NCBI RefSeq assembly: GCF_015070385.1
Contig: NZ_JADCSA010000016.1
Span: 1 to 64,000, forward strand
Source of the DNA: Nocardioides malaquae
GTDB taxonomy: Bacteria > Actinomycetota > Actinomycetes > Propionibacteriales > Nocardioidaceae
Reading direction: 5' to 3'
DNA length: 64,000 nucleotides
The notes beneath the pieces are model-generated. The model did not search any database and was not told the origin of the DNA. It saw nothing but the letters and a program-made list of their open reading frames with translations. Made by a program: the position numbers and the translations under genes. Positions 25,521 to 34,521 of the stretch are shown piece after piece. Each line of letters starts with the position of its first letter. The first letter of the stretch is position 1.

Positions 25521-26974
25521 TCCCCCCGCAGCTGACTCGGGGGATCTCCGTGGCCGGCAACGCCGTGCTGTGGGTGACGGCCCTCCTCGGCGCGATCTCC
25601 CTGGTCCTCGGCATCGCAACGATCGCCGCCGGGGTGCAACCCCTGATCTTCCGCTCGAGCTCGATGGCTCCCGCCATCGAGGCCGGCGCGCTCGGGCTGG
25701 CCCGCACCGTCGACGCCGGCGAGGTGAAGGTCGGCGACATCGTCACCGTCATCAGCGCAGAAGGCGTCCGGGTCACCCACCGCGTCGTGGAGATCGACGA
25801 GGGCGCAGGTGAGCAGGTCAGCCTTACGCTCAAAGGCGACTCCAACGCCGGCCCCGACGACGAGGCCTACCTGGTGACCGAGGTCGACCGGGTCTTCTTC
25901 GACGTGCCCTACCTCGGCTACCTGGCCAACTGGATGGCCAGCCCCTGGGCGATGTTCGCCGCGGGCATCATCGTCGCGCTCCTGCTCGCCAGCCTGTGGA
26001 GCAGGCGATCGCGGCGCGATGACGCCCCGGACACTCCGCGATCCGGGTCCAGTGCGGCCGCCACCGCCGCGTCCGGTGCTGCGATCGTCGCCGCCGTCGG
26101 ACTGGCCACGGCGTCGTTGGCGCCCGTGCCCATGACCGAGGCCTACTTCAGTGACCCGGGGATGTTCGAGGCCGGCGTCATCCAGGGCCACCAGGTGCGC
26201 ATCTTCGACCTCGCCGACACCAACCAGTGCGTGCAGTCGGGCGCCGACATCGTCGTCAACGCCAAGGTGGCCTCTCCCCGATATCGCATGCTCTGGTACC
26301 GGACGCCGGTGGACGGCCCGATCACCGGTTCCCCGATCAAGACGGTCTCGCCGACGGGCGCGGCCAACGATCCGGTGGCGATCACCTTCACCAAGGCGGA
26401 GGTCTCGAGCACCCAGGCGGCCTACAACCTCGTGGGGATCTCGCAACTCAAGGGCAGCGCGACCACGCCGTGGCGCTCGGCCCAGGAGCGCCGAGTGGGC
26501 GTGCTGGTCACGGCGACCGGCATCCAGTGCGGCACGACGAACCTGCCGCCCAGCGTGACGTTCACCGCGCCGGAGGACGGTGACATCTACCTCTCCCCCG
26601 AACTGGCTTCCGCAGACGCCATCTTGTCCTGCGGCCGCAGCACTCCGTGTGGCACCGCCACTGACGCCAACGGCATCTACCGGGTCGAGTACCGCCTGCA
26701 ACGCGTCAACTGGTTCGGCACCCAGTGCTGGAACCCCGGAACCTCGGGAATCTCCGACGGCTACAGCTTCTTCGGCTGTGGCACGTGGCGGCCCGCAGAC
26801 ACGACTCCATCCACCCCCACCGCCAGCACGAGTCCGGTCGTGTGGCGAGTGCCGGAAGGCATCATCAGTGACGCCTTCACCCTTTCCGGTTCATACACCC
26901 TCTACCTGCGCGTGACCGACAACGCGAGCCCGCGGGCAGTGACCGAGCGCACCATCCGGTTCACCATCCGCTGA
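25517..26974 (+). CDS. SipW-type signal peptidase fused to an exported substrate-like domain
   Basis: Residues 1-160 are an ER-type signal peptidase: helix 13-40, catalytic SSSM with S49, THRV with H88, GDSN (108-111) and a second helix 143-160. An Arg-rich cytoplasmic loop (WSRRSRRDDAPD) then leads to a third helix (186-204). The sequence VPMTEAYFSDPGMFEAG (205-221) follows; its AY-aromatic-x-D and later AG spacing copy the SipW-type signal of the proteins encoded upstream. The remaining 265 residues are extracellular beta domains with about six cysteines, the last resembling an Ig/cadherin fold. The 485-residue product therefore joins protease and apparent substrate in one chain. GTG start coupled by GTGA. 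Confidence 0.82.
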   Translation: MIPPQLTRGISVAGNAVLWVTALLGAISLVLGIATIAAGVQPLIFRSSSMAPAIEAGALGLARTVDAGEVKVGDIVTVISAEGVRVTHRVVEIDEGAGEQVSLTLKGDSNAGPDDEAYLVTEVDRVFFDVPYLGYLANWMASPWAMFAAGIIVALLLASLWSRRSRRDDAPDTPRSGSSAAATAASGAAIVAAVGLATASLAPVPMTEAYFSDPGMFEAGVIQGHQVRIFDLADTNQCVQSGADIVVNAKVASPRYRMLWYRTPVDGPITGSPIKTVSPTGAANDPVAITFTKAEVSSTQAAYNLVGISQLKGSATTPWRSAQERRVGVLVTATGIQCGTTNLPPSVTFTAPEDGDIYLSPELASADAILSCGRSTPCGTATDANGIYRVEYRLQRVNWFGTQCWNPGTSGISDGYSFFGCGTWRPADTTPSTPTASTSPVVWRVPEGIISDAFTLSGSYTLYLRVTDNASPRAVTERTIRFTIR

Positions 26975-27074
26975 CGCTTTCGCGCACAGTTCCGTTGAAC
27001 CACCGGCCAGGGCACCTCCCCAGCATCCCGACGCTCCACAGACCGTCACCGAGGGCAGTCGGCTCACGCCGGAC

Positions 27075-27520
27075 GTGGCGAGACTCTCGCCCATGGACGT
27101 CCTCCTCACCTCCAGCGGTCAGCACCCCCGTCGGGGATGGCTGCCCGTCACCCGGGGCGCTTTGCGGCGCTCCACCTCCGGCTGGCGGACCCGGTCCACC
27201 TGGCCCACGCAGCCGCCGCCCGGCGTCGCGGCGCTCCTCGCCTCCCCCGCGTCCTCGCGCTGGCCGACGGCCGGTCCGAGTCGCCGTGGGAGACGGTGAT
27301 CCGGGAGTTCCACCGGGTGGTGGAGGCCCCAGGGTGGGTCCGCCGCGGATACACCTCGCGCGACCTGTTGCGCGACACGCGCGACCTGCTGGCCGACGTG
27401 GACCGCACGCTGGGGCGTACGCACGCGCCTCGGCGCCTCGACGCGTGGCACGCAGTGGTGCGTACGTCAGCACTCACTGCCGCTGGCCGCTCCCGGTTGG
27501 CCGGGCGATTGTGCAGATGA
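27075..27520 (+). pseudogene. Decayed DUF559-type (Vsr-like endonuclease fold) protein remnant
   Basis: The 675-bp gap after the SipW operon holds no intact gene. In one frame (from about 27137) the string LALADGRSESPWETVIREFHRVVEAP matches, in pieces, the ADGRSESPxES block of actinobacterial proteins with a C-terminal DUF559 domain. It is then joined directly to a C-terminal-like RRGYTSRDLLRDTRDLL and RLDAWHAVVRTS. The nuclease core between them is missing, and the N-terminal half seems to lie in another frame (27075-27299). I read it as an internally deleted, frameshifted relic; family assignment is from memory of the motif only. Confidence 0.45.
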
Positions 27521-27648
27521 TGCGAAGACCACGGCCCGCGGACGCATCCTGCGCACAGTTGCGCGTGCCCGACCGCGTAGCGGCACCCGGGTGGGTTGAG
27601 TACGCACACCCATTCCGCCGCATTTCTCTGCCCGACAGGCTGGGAGGC

Positions 27649-27942
27649 ATGGACAAGAACACCCCCGCCACCGCCAAGAACACCCAGGCCTTCTACGTGC
27701 AGTCGGTCATCGCCTTCTCCGTCGCTCTGCTCGGCATCGCGTGGGCCGTCGTCTTCCTGCCGCTCGACCCGTGGGCGCGCGCCTTCCTCGCGATGACGTC
27801 TCTCTTCCTGGTCTCCTCGACCTTCACGCTCGCCAAGGTGGTGCGCGACAACCAGGAGAACCAGGCCGTGCACCACCGCATCGACCAGGCCCGCATCGAC
27901 CGCCTGCTCGCCGAGCACGACCCCTTCAAGCAGGTCGCCTGA
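27649..27942 (+). CDS. YiaA/YiaB-like two-helix membrane protein
   Basis: This 97-residue protein has the YiaAB two-helix domain: NTQAFYVQSVIAFSVALL begins helix 1 (about 17-38), and LPLDPWARAFLAMTSLFLVSSTF forms helix 2, ending in the family's TLAKVVRDNQE. The role of the family is unknown. Its stop is two bases from the end of the convergent siderophore-interacting protein gene. GGGAGG lies only one base before the ATG, which is too close for an ordinary ribosome site. Confidence 0.85.
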   Translation: MDKNTPATAKNTQAFYVQSVIAFSVALLGIAWAVVFLPLDPWARAFLAMTSLFLVSSTFTLAKVVRDNQENQAVHHRIDQARIDRLLAEHDPFKQVA

Positions 27943-27943
27943 G

Positions 27944-28879
27944 TCAGGACTTCATGGCCACACCCCGGCGCCAGTAGCCCATGAAGGCCACCTGACCGCG
28001 GGCCAGCCCCCGCTCCTTGACCAGGAAACGACGCAGGCTGGTGACGACCCCGGCCTCGCCGGCGATCCAGGCGTAGAGGTCGGCGCGGTCGGCGACCCCG
28101 ACCACGTCCTCGCCCGACGACGACCACGTCGGCGTCTCCCACAGGTCGGCGTCGACCTCCTCGGGCTCGGCGAGCACCACGGCCTGGCCGTCGACGTATG
28201 CGGTGACCGCGGCGGTCAGCGCCTCCCCGTGCGTACGCTGCTCGCGCGCCACCCAGGTCACCTCGACGCCGGCGGGGGCACGGACACCCAGGACGTCGTC
28301 GGCGTGCGGCACCTCCATGAACGCTGCGCCCCGGGCGGCGGCGGGCAACTGCTCGAGGATCGCGCAGATCGCGGGCACGGCGGTCTCGTCACCCACCAGC
28401 AGCAGGTCGGCCCCGAGCGGCGGGACGAACTCGACGCCGCCGAAGGGGACGCCACGCCGGGGCAGCAGCACCACGGCCCGGTCGCCGACCTGCGCCGCGG
28501 CCGCCCATCGCTCGCCCGGTCCGCCGTCGCCGCCGTGCACGACCACGTCGACGACCACCCGGGTGTCGGCACCGGTGCCGCGCAGCTCACGCACGGTGTA
28601 GGTGCGCATGTGGCCGCGCTCGGCCTCGGGACGGTCCATCCAGGTGGTCAGCCACGTCGGGTCGGCCGCCGACACGTCGGTGATGCCGCCGTCGGCGTGG
28701 GGCACCACGAGCTTGAAGCGCTGGTCAAACCAGGGCTGCTCAGGGGTGGGCTGGCCGACGTCGGCCAACGCAGGGCCGGCGAGCTCGAGACGCACGAAGC
28801 TGGAGGAGAGGCGCTCGACGCGCGCCACCTCGACCTCGGTCAGCACCATGGGCAGCGTGGGGGCGTCGGTCACGGTCAT
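27944..28879 (-). CDS. Siderophore-interacting protein (FAD ferric-siderophore reductase), cluster 1
   Basis: This 311-residue flavoprotein would reduce ferric siderophores in the cytosol to release iron. The FAD-binding domain carries RTYTVREL (the RxYTxR signature), followed by VVHGGDGGPGERWA. The NAD(P)H domain has LLVGDETAVPAICAILEQLP. The C-terminal RGQVAFMGYWRRGVA is the usual GYWR ending. It is the last gene of a five-gene iron operon and overlaps the ATPase gene by ATGA. A second copy lies at 60492-61322. Confidence 0.92.
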   Translation of the reverse strand: MTVTDAPTLPMVLTEVEVARVERLSSSFVRLELAGPALADVGQPTPEQPWFDQRFKLVVPHADGGITDVSAADPTWLTTWMDRPEAERGHMRTYTVRELRGTGADTRVVVDVVVHGGDGGPGERWAAAAQVGDRAVVLLPRRGVPFGGVEFVPPLGADLLLVGDETAVPAICAILEQLPAAARGAAFMEVPHADDVLGVRAPAGVEVTWVAREQRTHGEALTAAVTAYVDGQAVVLAEPEEVDADLWETPTWSSSGEDVVGVADRADLYAWIAGEAGVVTSLRRFLVKERGLARGQVAFMGYWRRGVAMKS

Positions 28880-29754
28880 CGGTCCTCCTGGGTGGGTGGT
28901 GCCGGCGTGCCGAGGGGGCGACGTCGGGTGGTGGCGGGCACCACGAGGGGCGTCCCGGTCACGGGGTCGGGCACGACGCAGGCCTGCAGCCCGAAGACGT
29001 CGTGCACCAGCTCCTCGGTGACCACCTCGCGCGGGTCACCGGCGGCGACGACGCGGCCGTCCTTCATGGCGACGAGGTGGTCGGCGTAGCGGGCGGCGAG
29101 GTTGAGCTCGTGGAGCACCATCACCACCGTGGTGCCGCGGGCGGCGTTGAGGTCGGCGAGCACGTCGAGCAGCTCCACCTGGTGGGCCAGGTCGAGGAAG
29201 GTGGTCGGCTCGTCGAGCAGCAGCAGGTCGGTGCGCTGGGCCAGCACCATCGCCACCCACACCCGCTGACGCTGGCCTCCGGAGAGCTCGTCGACCGGGC
29301 GCTGCGCCAGGTCGAGGGTGCCGGTGAGGGTGAGCGCCTCCGCGACGGCGCGGTCGTCCTCGTCACTCCACCGCCGCACCAGCCCGCGGTGCGGGTGGCG
29401 GCCCCGGGCCACCAGGTCGACGACGGTGACGCCCTCGGGCGCGATGGCGGTCTGGGGCAGCAGCCCGAGCGTACGCGCGACCTCGCGGGTGGGACGGTCG
29501 TGGATGTCGCGGCCGTCGAGCAGCACCGCTCCACCCTCGGCGCGCAGCAGTCGGGCCAGGCCCCGCAGCAGGGTCGACTTGCCGCAGGCGTTGGCGCCGA
29601 CGACCACGGTGACCCGGCCGTCGGGCACCGCCAGGGTGAGGTCGTCGACGACGCGGCGGCCGTCGTAGCCGAGGCTGACGGCGTCGGCCCGCAGGCGCGA
29701 CCCGCTCTTCGGGCGGACGGGGCTCGGGTCCGGGGGGTGGCGCAGGGCGGTCAT
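28876..29754 (-). CDS. Siderophore ABC transporter ATPase, cluster 1
   Basis: This FepC/FecE-type ATPase powers ferric-siderophore import. Its 292 residues include Walker A GANACGKST, Q-loop LLPQTAIAPEG, signature LSGGQRQR, Walker B LLLLDEPTTFLD and the H-switch in MVLHELNLA. The tail VVPDPVTGTPLVVPA also occurs in the second ATPase at 57706-58503. AAGGAGG lies 5 nt before the ATG, and the start overlaps the permease stop. Confidence 0.95.
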   Translation of the reverse strand: MTALRHPPDPSPVRPKSGSRLRADAVSLGYDGRRVVDDLTLAVPDGRVTVVVGANACGKSTLLRGLARLLRAEGGAVLLDGRDIHDRPTREVARTLGLLPQTAIAPEGVTVVDLVARGRHPHRGLVRRWSDEDDRAVAEALTLTGTLDLAQRPVDELSGGQRQRVWVAMVLAQRTDLLLLDEPTTFLDLAHQVELLDVLADLNAARGTTVVMVLHELNLAARYADHLVAMKDGRVVAAGDPREVVTEELVHDVFGLQACVVPDPVTGTPLVVPATTRRRPLGTPAPPTQEDR

Positions 29755-30815
29755 GCCGACCTCCTTCGGGTGCGGCCGGTCGCGACCAGCCAGAGCAGGA
29801 AAGGGGCGCCGAGCACACCGGTGACGACACCGACCGGGAAGTTGGTGCCCCCGAGCAGCTCGGCGGCGGCGAAGTCGGCGCCGACCACGACGGCGGCGCC
29901 GACGAGCGCGGCGCCGAGCAGGGTCGTACGCCCGCCATTGAGGCGTCGGGCGATCGGCCCGGAGAGGAATGCGACGAAGGCGACCGGGCCGGCCGCGGCC
30001 ACCCCCACGGCGGCCAGCAGCGTGGCCAGCGCCAGCAGTCCGACCAGACGTGCGGGACGCTCCCCCAGGCTCAGCGCAAGGTCGTCGCCGAGCTCGACCA
30101 CCCGCATCGCGCGGGCCATGAGCGCCGTGACCGGGAGCAGGAGCGCGAGCACGACCAGCAGGACCCCGATCGTGCTCCAGTCGGCTTGGTTGAGCGAGCC
30201 GGTGATCCAGCGCAGCACCAACTGGGCGTCCCACTCGTCGGCGCGGGTGAAGAAGTAGTGGATCACCGAGAGCATCGCGGCCTGCACACCGATGCCGGCG
30301 AGCACCAGGCGGTGGGTGGCGTGGTCGCCGGCGACGAACCGGACCAGGCCCGCGGCGCCGAGGGCGCCGACCACCGCGGCCACGGAGACACCCCAGTCGT
30401 CGAGGCCGAGGCCCACGATCGCGGCGACCGCGGCGGCGCTCGCGCCCACCGAGACACCGATGACGTCGGGGCTGGCGAGTGGATTGCGCAGCGTGGCCTG
30501 GAAGACGGCACCGGCCACGCCGAAGGCCACGCCCACCAGCGCACCCAGCACGGCGCGCGGCAGTTTCACCTCCATCACGATGAAGCTGGCGCCGGGGATC
30601 GTGGTGCCCGAGACGATGCGGAAGAAATCGGGCACGGTGACGGTGAAGCCGCCGAGCAGCACGCGGACGACCATCAGCGCGACCACCACGACGGCGAGGC
30701 CGACGGCGAGCCGGCGCCGACGGCGTACGGGCACGGCCGCTGCGGCGCGGACCGTCGCGACGGCGTCTTCGGGCTCGACGGCCGTGCTCACCCCAGAGCT
30801 CAGCCCTGTGCTCAC
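29751..30815 (-). CDS. FecCD-type siderophore ABC permease, cluster 1 (second permease)
   Basis: This 354-residue inner-membrane permease has a helix count of about ten. Its family motifs are KLPRAVLGALVGVAFGVAGAVFQATLRNPLASPDVIGVSVGA (quoted here in part: RNPLASPDVIG) and GPVAFVAFLSGPIARRL, the coupling-helix region. It pairs with the preceding permease as a heterodimer. The GTG start overlaps the upstream stop by four bases. A long basic N-terminus (VRRRRR) precedes helix 1. Confidence 0.93.
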   Translation of the reverse strand: MSTGLSSGVSTAVEPEDAVATVRAAAAVPVRRRRRLAVGLAVVVVALMVVRVLLGGFTVTVPDFFRIVSGTTIPGASFIVMEVKLPRAVLGALVGVAFGVAGAVFQATLRNPLASPDVIGVSVGASAAAVAAIVGLGLDDWGVSVAAVVGALGAAGLVRFVAGDHATHRLVLAGIGVQAAMLSVIHYFFTRADEWDAQLVLRWITGSLNQADWSTIGVLLVVLALLLPVTALMARAMRVVELGDDLALSLGERPARLVGLLALATLLAAVGVAAAGPVAFVAFLSGPIARRLNGGRTTLLGAALVGAAVVVGADFAAAELLGGTNFPVGVVTGVLGAPFLLWLVATGRTRRRSA

Positions 30816-31858
30816 AGTCCACCCCCGCGGATCCTGCGGACCAGCACCAGGAAGAACGGCAGCCCCACCAGCGCCGCCATCACGCCGACCTGGACCTCCG
30901 AGGGCGGCGCGATCACCCGGCCCACGGTGTCGGCGAGCAGCACCAGGACAGCGCCCACGAGCGCCGACCAGAGCAGCAGGACGCCGTGGCGGGGCCCCGT
31001 GTACGCCCGCACGACGTGCGGCACGACGAGGCCGACGAAGGCGATGGGTCCGGCCAGGGCGGTCGCGGTGCCGGCCAACAGCACTGCGGCGAGCCCGACG
31101 ACGGCGCGGTCACGGCGCACCCGCGCCCCCAGGCCGCGGGCCACGTCGTCGCCCAAGGCGAGCGCGTCGAGGAGTCGCGCGCCGGCGAAGGCCAGGACGA
31201 CCCCGACCGCGAGGAACGGCAACCCGGCGGAGAGGACGGACCAGTCACGGCCGCCGAACGTGCCGACGGACCAGAAGCGGAACGAGGTCATCGCGGCCCG
31301 GTCCATGAGCAGGAGTGCGCTGGTCAAGCTGGTCACGGCTGCCGTCACGGCGGCACCGGAGACGGCGATCTTCACCGGGGTGGCGCCGCCCGGACCGACC
31401 GCGGCGACCGTGTGCACGAGCAGGCCGGCGGCGGCGGCGCCGAGCAGCGCGGCCCAGACGTAGCCGACGGTCGTGCTGACCCCCAGCACCGAGATCGACA
31501 CGACCACCGCCAGCGAGGCGCCGGAGTTGATGCCGAGCAGGCCCGGGTCGGCCACCGGGTTGCGGGTCAAGCCCTGGAGCAATGCACCGGCCAGCGCCAA
31601 CGCCGCGCCGACCGCAGCGCCCAGGGCCGTGCGGTCGAGCCGGGCGGCGGCGATGCCATGGTCGGGGTGGTCCCCCTGCCACAACGCCTCGAGGGCGACG
31701 GGCGTCGACCCCACGGTCGCCGACAGCACCGCGGCGCCGGCGAGCGCCGCCAGCACGGCGAAGGGCAGCCACCCCCGGCGCCGGACCGGTGTGGCGACGC
31801 GGTCGGCTCCGAGGGTGGGCGTGTCCGGCTCGGCGACCCGGACGGTGTGGACGGTCAT
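30812..31858 (-). CDS. FecCD-type siderophore ABC permease, cluster 1 (first permease)
   Basis: This 348-residue FecCD permease is the partner of the gene that follows it. RLDRTALGAAVGAALALAG and LTRNPVADPGLLGINSGAS mark the N-terminal half; AGPIAFVGLVVPHVVRAYTGP is the coupling region that contacts the ATPase. About ten helices are predicted. The start overlaps the stop of the binding-protein gene (TGATG), so translation is coupled. Confidence 0.93.
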   Translation of the reverse strand: MTVHTVRVAEPDTPTLGADRVATPVRRRGWLPFAVLAALAGAAVLSATVGSTPVALEALWQGDHPDHGIAAARLDRTALGAAVGAALALAGALLQGLTRNPVADPGLLGINSGASLAVVVSISVLGVSTTVGYVWAALLGAAAAGLLVHTVAAVGPGGATPVKIAVSGAAVTAAVTSLTSALLLMDRAAMTSFRFWSVGTFGGRDWSVLSAGLPFLAVGVVLAFAGARLLDALALGDDVARGLGARVRRDRAVVGLAAVLLAGTATALAGPIAFVGLVVPHVVRAYTGPRHGVLLLWSALVGAVLVLLADTVGRVIAPPSEVQVGVMAALVGLPFFLVLVRRIRGGGL

Positions 31859-32886
31859 CAGCCACCCAGGGCGGCGGCGACCTTGGGCAGGAAGTCGTCG
31901 GCGATCACGGGGATCGACAGCGGGGTCGGGTTGGTCACGGCGATGCCGAGCTCCTTGTCGGGCTCCGCGAAGAACTGGCCGGAGGCCAGCGCGGGGATGC
32001 GGCCCAGGAGGCGGTTCTCCGCCAGCTTGGCGGTGTCGCCCTCGGTCTCCTCGTAGGTGAGCAGCAGGTCGGACTCGACCGTGCCGGCGCGCTCGGCGGA
32101 GACGTCGGCGTAGAACTGACCGTCCGGTACGACCTCGGTCACCCAGTCGGGGGTCACGAGGCCGAACTCCTCCATGATCTCGACGCGCGGGTCCTGGTCA
32201 CCGTAGATCCCGACCTTGGAGAGGTCGGTCGGCGTGAAGTAGGTGAAGACGAAGCTGGTGCCGTCGACCTCGGGGTGCTCCTCGCGGGCGTCGGCGATGA
32301 CCTGCTCCGACTCCTCGAGCAGCTCGTCGGCCAGCGCGGGGCGTCCCAACGCGTCGCCGACCATCTCGAGGGAGTCGCGCCACGAGGTCACCCAGGGAGC
32401 CTCGGGGTAGGCCACGACCTCGGCGATCTCGGAGAGCTTGTCGTAGTCCTTCTGCGTGATGCCCGAGTTGGTCGCGAGGATCAGGTCGGGCTGCGACTCG
32501 GCGATCTCGTCGAAGGGGATGCCGTCGGTGTCGGAGTAGCGGGTCGGCGCCTCGCCGCCCACCTCCTCGAGGCGGGCGTCGAACCAGTCGGACGAGCCGT
32601 TGTCGTTGCCGCCCCAGGTGAGCTCGGTGGCCCCCACCGGCACGACGCCGAGGGCGAGCACGTGGTCCTGGTCGGTCCAGCCGACGGTGGCGACGCGCTT
32701 CGGCTCCTCCTCGATCGTGGTCTCGCCGAAGGCGTGCTCGATGGTGACGGGGTAGGCGCCGTCCTCGACCTTGCTGGTGGTGGCACCATCGTCAGTGGAC
32801 GAGGTGTCGGTGGAGCCGGTGGAGCAGGCGGTCAGACCGGCGGCCAGCAGGGCGACGGAGAGCGCGGAGCCAAGACGGCGCTTCAT
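31858..32886 (-). CDS. Iron-siderophore binding lipoprotein, cluster 1
   Basis: This 342-residue extracellular lipoprotein captures the ferric siderophore and delivers it to the FecCD permeases. The lipobox is LTAC with C21. The body matches the FepB/BtuF-like fold: EHAFGETTIEEEPKRVATVGW is the typical start of lobe 1 (only part shown), and DEIAESQPDLILATNSGIT follows. GAGGA lies 6 nt before the ATG. It is the first gene of the operon, and an IdeR/DtxR box lies 39 bp upstream of the start. Confidence 0.94.
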   Translation of the reverse strand: MKRRLGSALSVALLAAGLTACSTGSTDTSSTDDGATTSKVEDGAYPVTIEHAFGETTIEEEPKRVATVGWTDQDHVLALGVVPVGATELTWGGNDNGSSDWFDARLEEVGGEAPTRYSDTDGIPFDEIAESQPDLILATNSGITQKDYDKLSEIAEVVAYPEAPWVTSWRDSLEMVGDALGRPALADELLEESEQVIADAREEHPEVDGTSFVFTYFTPTDLSKVGIYGDQDPRVEIMEEFGLVTPDWVTEVVPDGQFYADVSAERAGTVESDLLLTYEETEGDTAKLAENRLLGRIPALASGQFFAEPDKELGIAVTNPTPLSIPVIADDFLPKVAAALGG

Positions 32887-32924
32887 GGTGGTTCCTCGGG
32901 CGTTCGAAGGAGCAGGAAGGTTGC

Positions 32925-32943
32925 TTAGGTAAGGCTAACCTTC
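32925..32943. promoter_or_regulatory. IdeR/DtxR iron box, cluster 1
   Basis: TTAGGTAAGGCTAACCTTC agrees with the 19-bp DtxR/IdeR consensus TTAGGTTAGGCTAACCTAA at 16 positions by eye. It lies upstream of the binding lipoprotein gene, so the operon should be repressed when iron is plentiful. Confidence 0.85.
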
Positions 32944-33038
32944 TTACTCCTGCGTCTGGCAACACCGAGTGGCCCACGTCACTTCGACGCGGGTGCGGCA
33001 GCCACCTCCGGGCCCGGGGCAGCGACCCGGGCGGTCGC

Positions 33039-33617
33039 TCAGCCGATGTGCGTGCGGTGGAAGTTCGCGTACGACCGCGAGGGCGTCGGGCCGCGCTGGC
33101 CCTGGTAGCGCGAGCCGTACTTCTCCGAACCGTACGGGTGCTCGGCGGGCGAGGAGAGCCGGAAGAAGCAGAGCTGACCGATCTTCATGCCCGGGTAGAG
33201 CTTGATCGGCAGCGTCGCCACGTTGGCGAGCTCGAGGGTCACGTGACCCGAGAAGCCCGGGTCCACGAAGCCGGCCGTGGCGTGGGTGAGCAGACCCAGG
33301 CGGCCCAGCGACGACTTGCCCTCGACCCGCGCCGCGATGTCGTCGGGCAGCGAGCACACCTCGTACGTCGACCCGAGCACGAACTCGCCCGGGTGCAGGA
33401 TGAACGCCTCGTCGCCCTCCGGCTCGACCATGCGGGTCAGGTCCGACTGGTCGGCCGCCGGGTCGATGTGGGGGTAGCGGTGGTTCTCGAAGACGCGGAA
33501 GAAACGGTCCAGCCTGATGTCGATGCTCGAGGGCTGGAGCATCTCGGGGTCCCAGGGGTTGATCCCGATGCGTCCGGCGTCGATCTCGGCGAGGATGTCG
33601 CGGTCTGAGAGCAGCAC
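33039..33617 (-). CDS. dcd: dCTP deaminase (possibly dUMP-forming)
   Basis: This enzyme deaminates dCTP on the way to dTMP. The 192-residue protein starts [19 protein letters not shown] (GTG start) and has the family core [17 protein letters not shown] followed by [16 protein letters not shown], whose glutamate is catalytic. The C-terminal [20 protein letters not shown] closes the active site. Actinobacterial homologues are bifunctional dCTP deaminase/dUTPase enzymes, and this one may be too. It is monocistronic and divergent from the SGNH hydrolase gene. Confidence 0.95.
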   Translation of the reverse strand: MLLSDRDILAEIDAGRIGINPWDPEMLQPSSIDIRLDRFFRVFENHRYPHIDPAADQSDLTRMVEPEGDEAFILHPGEFVLGSTYEVCSLPDDIAARVEGKSSLGRLGLLTHATAGFVDPGFSGHVTLELANVATLPIKLYPGMKIGQLCFFRLSSPAEHPYGSEKYGSRYQGQRGPTPSRSYANFHRTHIG

Positions 33618-33727
33618 GTTCGCACCCTACCCGCGCGCGAGGACCCACGGTGACGGACCTCACGAGTCAAGAAATCCTGTGCGCGGTGACGTGGCGCCTC
33701 CTTGGTGGGCACCCGACAATGGGGCTC

Positions 33728-34489
33728 ATGAGCTTCACGCGCTACGTCGCCCTGGGCGACTCCTTCACCGAGGGCGTCGGCGACGCCGACCCGACCCGCC
33801 CCAACGGCCTGCGGGGCTGGGCCGACCGGGTCGCCGAGCACCTGGCCACCCTCGACGACGACTTCCGCTACGCCAACCTCGCCATCCGCGGGCGCAAGCT
33901 GCCGGCGATCATCGACGAGCAGGTCGACCCGGCGCTCGCGCTCACCCCAGACCTCATCACCATCCACGGCGGCGGCAACGACGTGCTCCGCCCCAAGGTC
34001 GACCTCGACCTCCTGGCCCACCGCTACGAGCAGGCGATCGAGAAGCTCGTGGCGAGTGGAGCGAAGGTCGTCATCTTCACGCTCTTCGACCCGGGGACCT
34101 ACGGCCTGTACGGCGCGATGCGCGGCCGGATGGCGATCTTCAACGAGTGGGTGCGCGAGATCGCCGACACCCACGACGTGACGCTGGTCGACCAGTGGCG
34201 AATGCGTGACGTCGACCTGGCGACCCACCTGGACCCCGACCGGATGCACCTCAACGCGGCCGGCCACCAGTACATGGCGATCCAGGTGCTGGACGCCCTC
34301 GGCCTGCCCCACGAGCTGGTCCGCGACGACGTGCCACCCGCCCCGGTGCTGAGCCGCAAGGAGGCGCTCGCCGAGAACGTCCGCTGGACCAAGGAGTTCC
34401 TCGGGCCCTGGATCCACCGGCGCCTGACCGGGCGCTCGTCGGGCGACACCGTCTCGCCCAAGCACCCGACGCTGGAGCGGATCGGCTAA
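33728..34489 (+). CDS. SGNH/GDSL-type hydrolase
   Basis: This 253-residue esterase-like protein has the four SGNH blocks: GDSFTEGVGD with catalytic S12, a Gly in NLAIRG, HGGGND with the oxyanion Asn, and DPDRMHLNAAGH with the Asp-His pair. No signal peptide is visible, so it acts in the cytosol; the ester is unknown. ATG 33728 lies seven bases after GACAAT, a -10-like box, which suggests a leaderless message. An ATG three codons upstream is also in frame. Confidence 0.9.
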   Translation: MSFTRYVALGDSFTEGVGDADPTRPNGLRGWADRVAEHLATLDDDFRYANLAIRGRKLPAIIDEQVDPALALTPDLITIHGGGNDVLRPKVDLDLLAHRYEQAIEKLVASGAKVVIFTLFDPGTYGLYGAMRGRMAIFNEWVREIADTHDVTLVDQWRMRDVDLATHLDPDRMHLNAAGHQYMAIQVLDALGLPHELVRDDVPPAPVLSRKEALAENVRWTKEFLGPWIHRRLTGRSSGDTVSPKHPTLERIG

Positions 34490-34501
34490 CATCTCCAGCA
34501 G

Positions 34502-34517
34502 CCGGGGCCGGCCCCGG
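34502..34517. terminator. GC palindrome between the SGNH gene and tRNA-Gly
   Basis: A perfect 16-bp palindrome (CCGGGGCC/GGCCCCGG) lies 12 nt after the SGNH stop and 4 nt before the tRNA. It may end the upstream message or be a processing structure; it is short and has no T-run. Confidence 0.4.
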
Positions 34518-34521
34518 TGTT

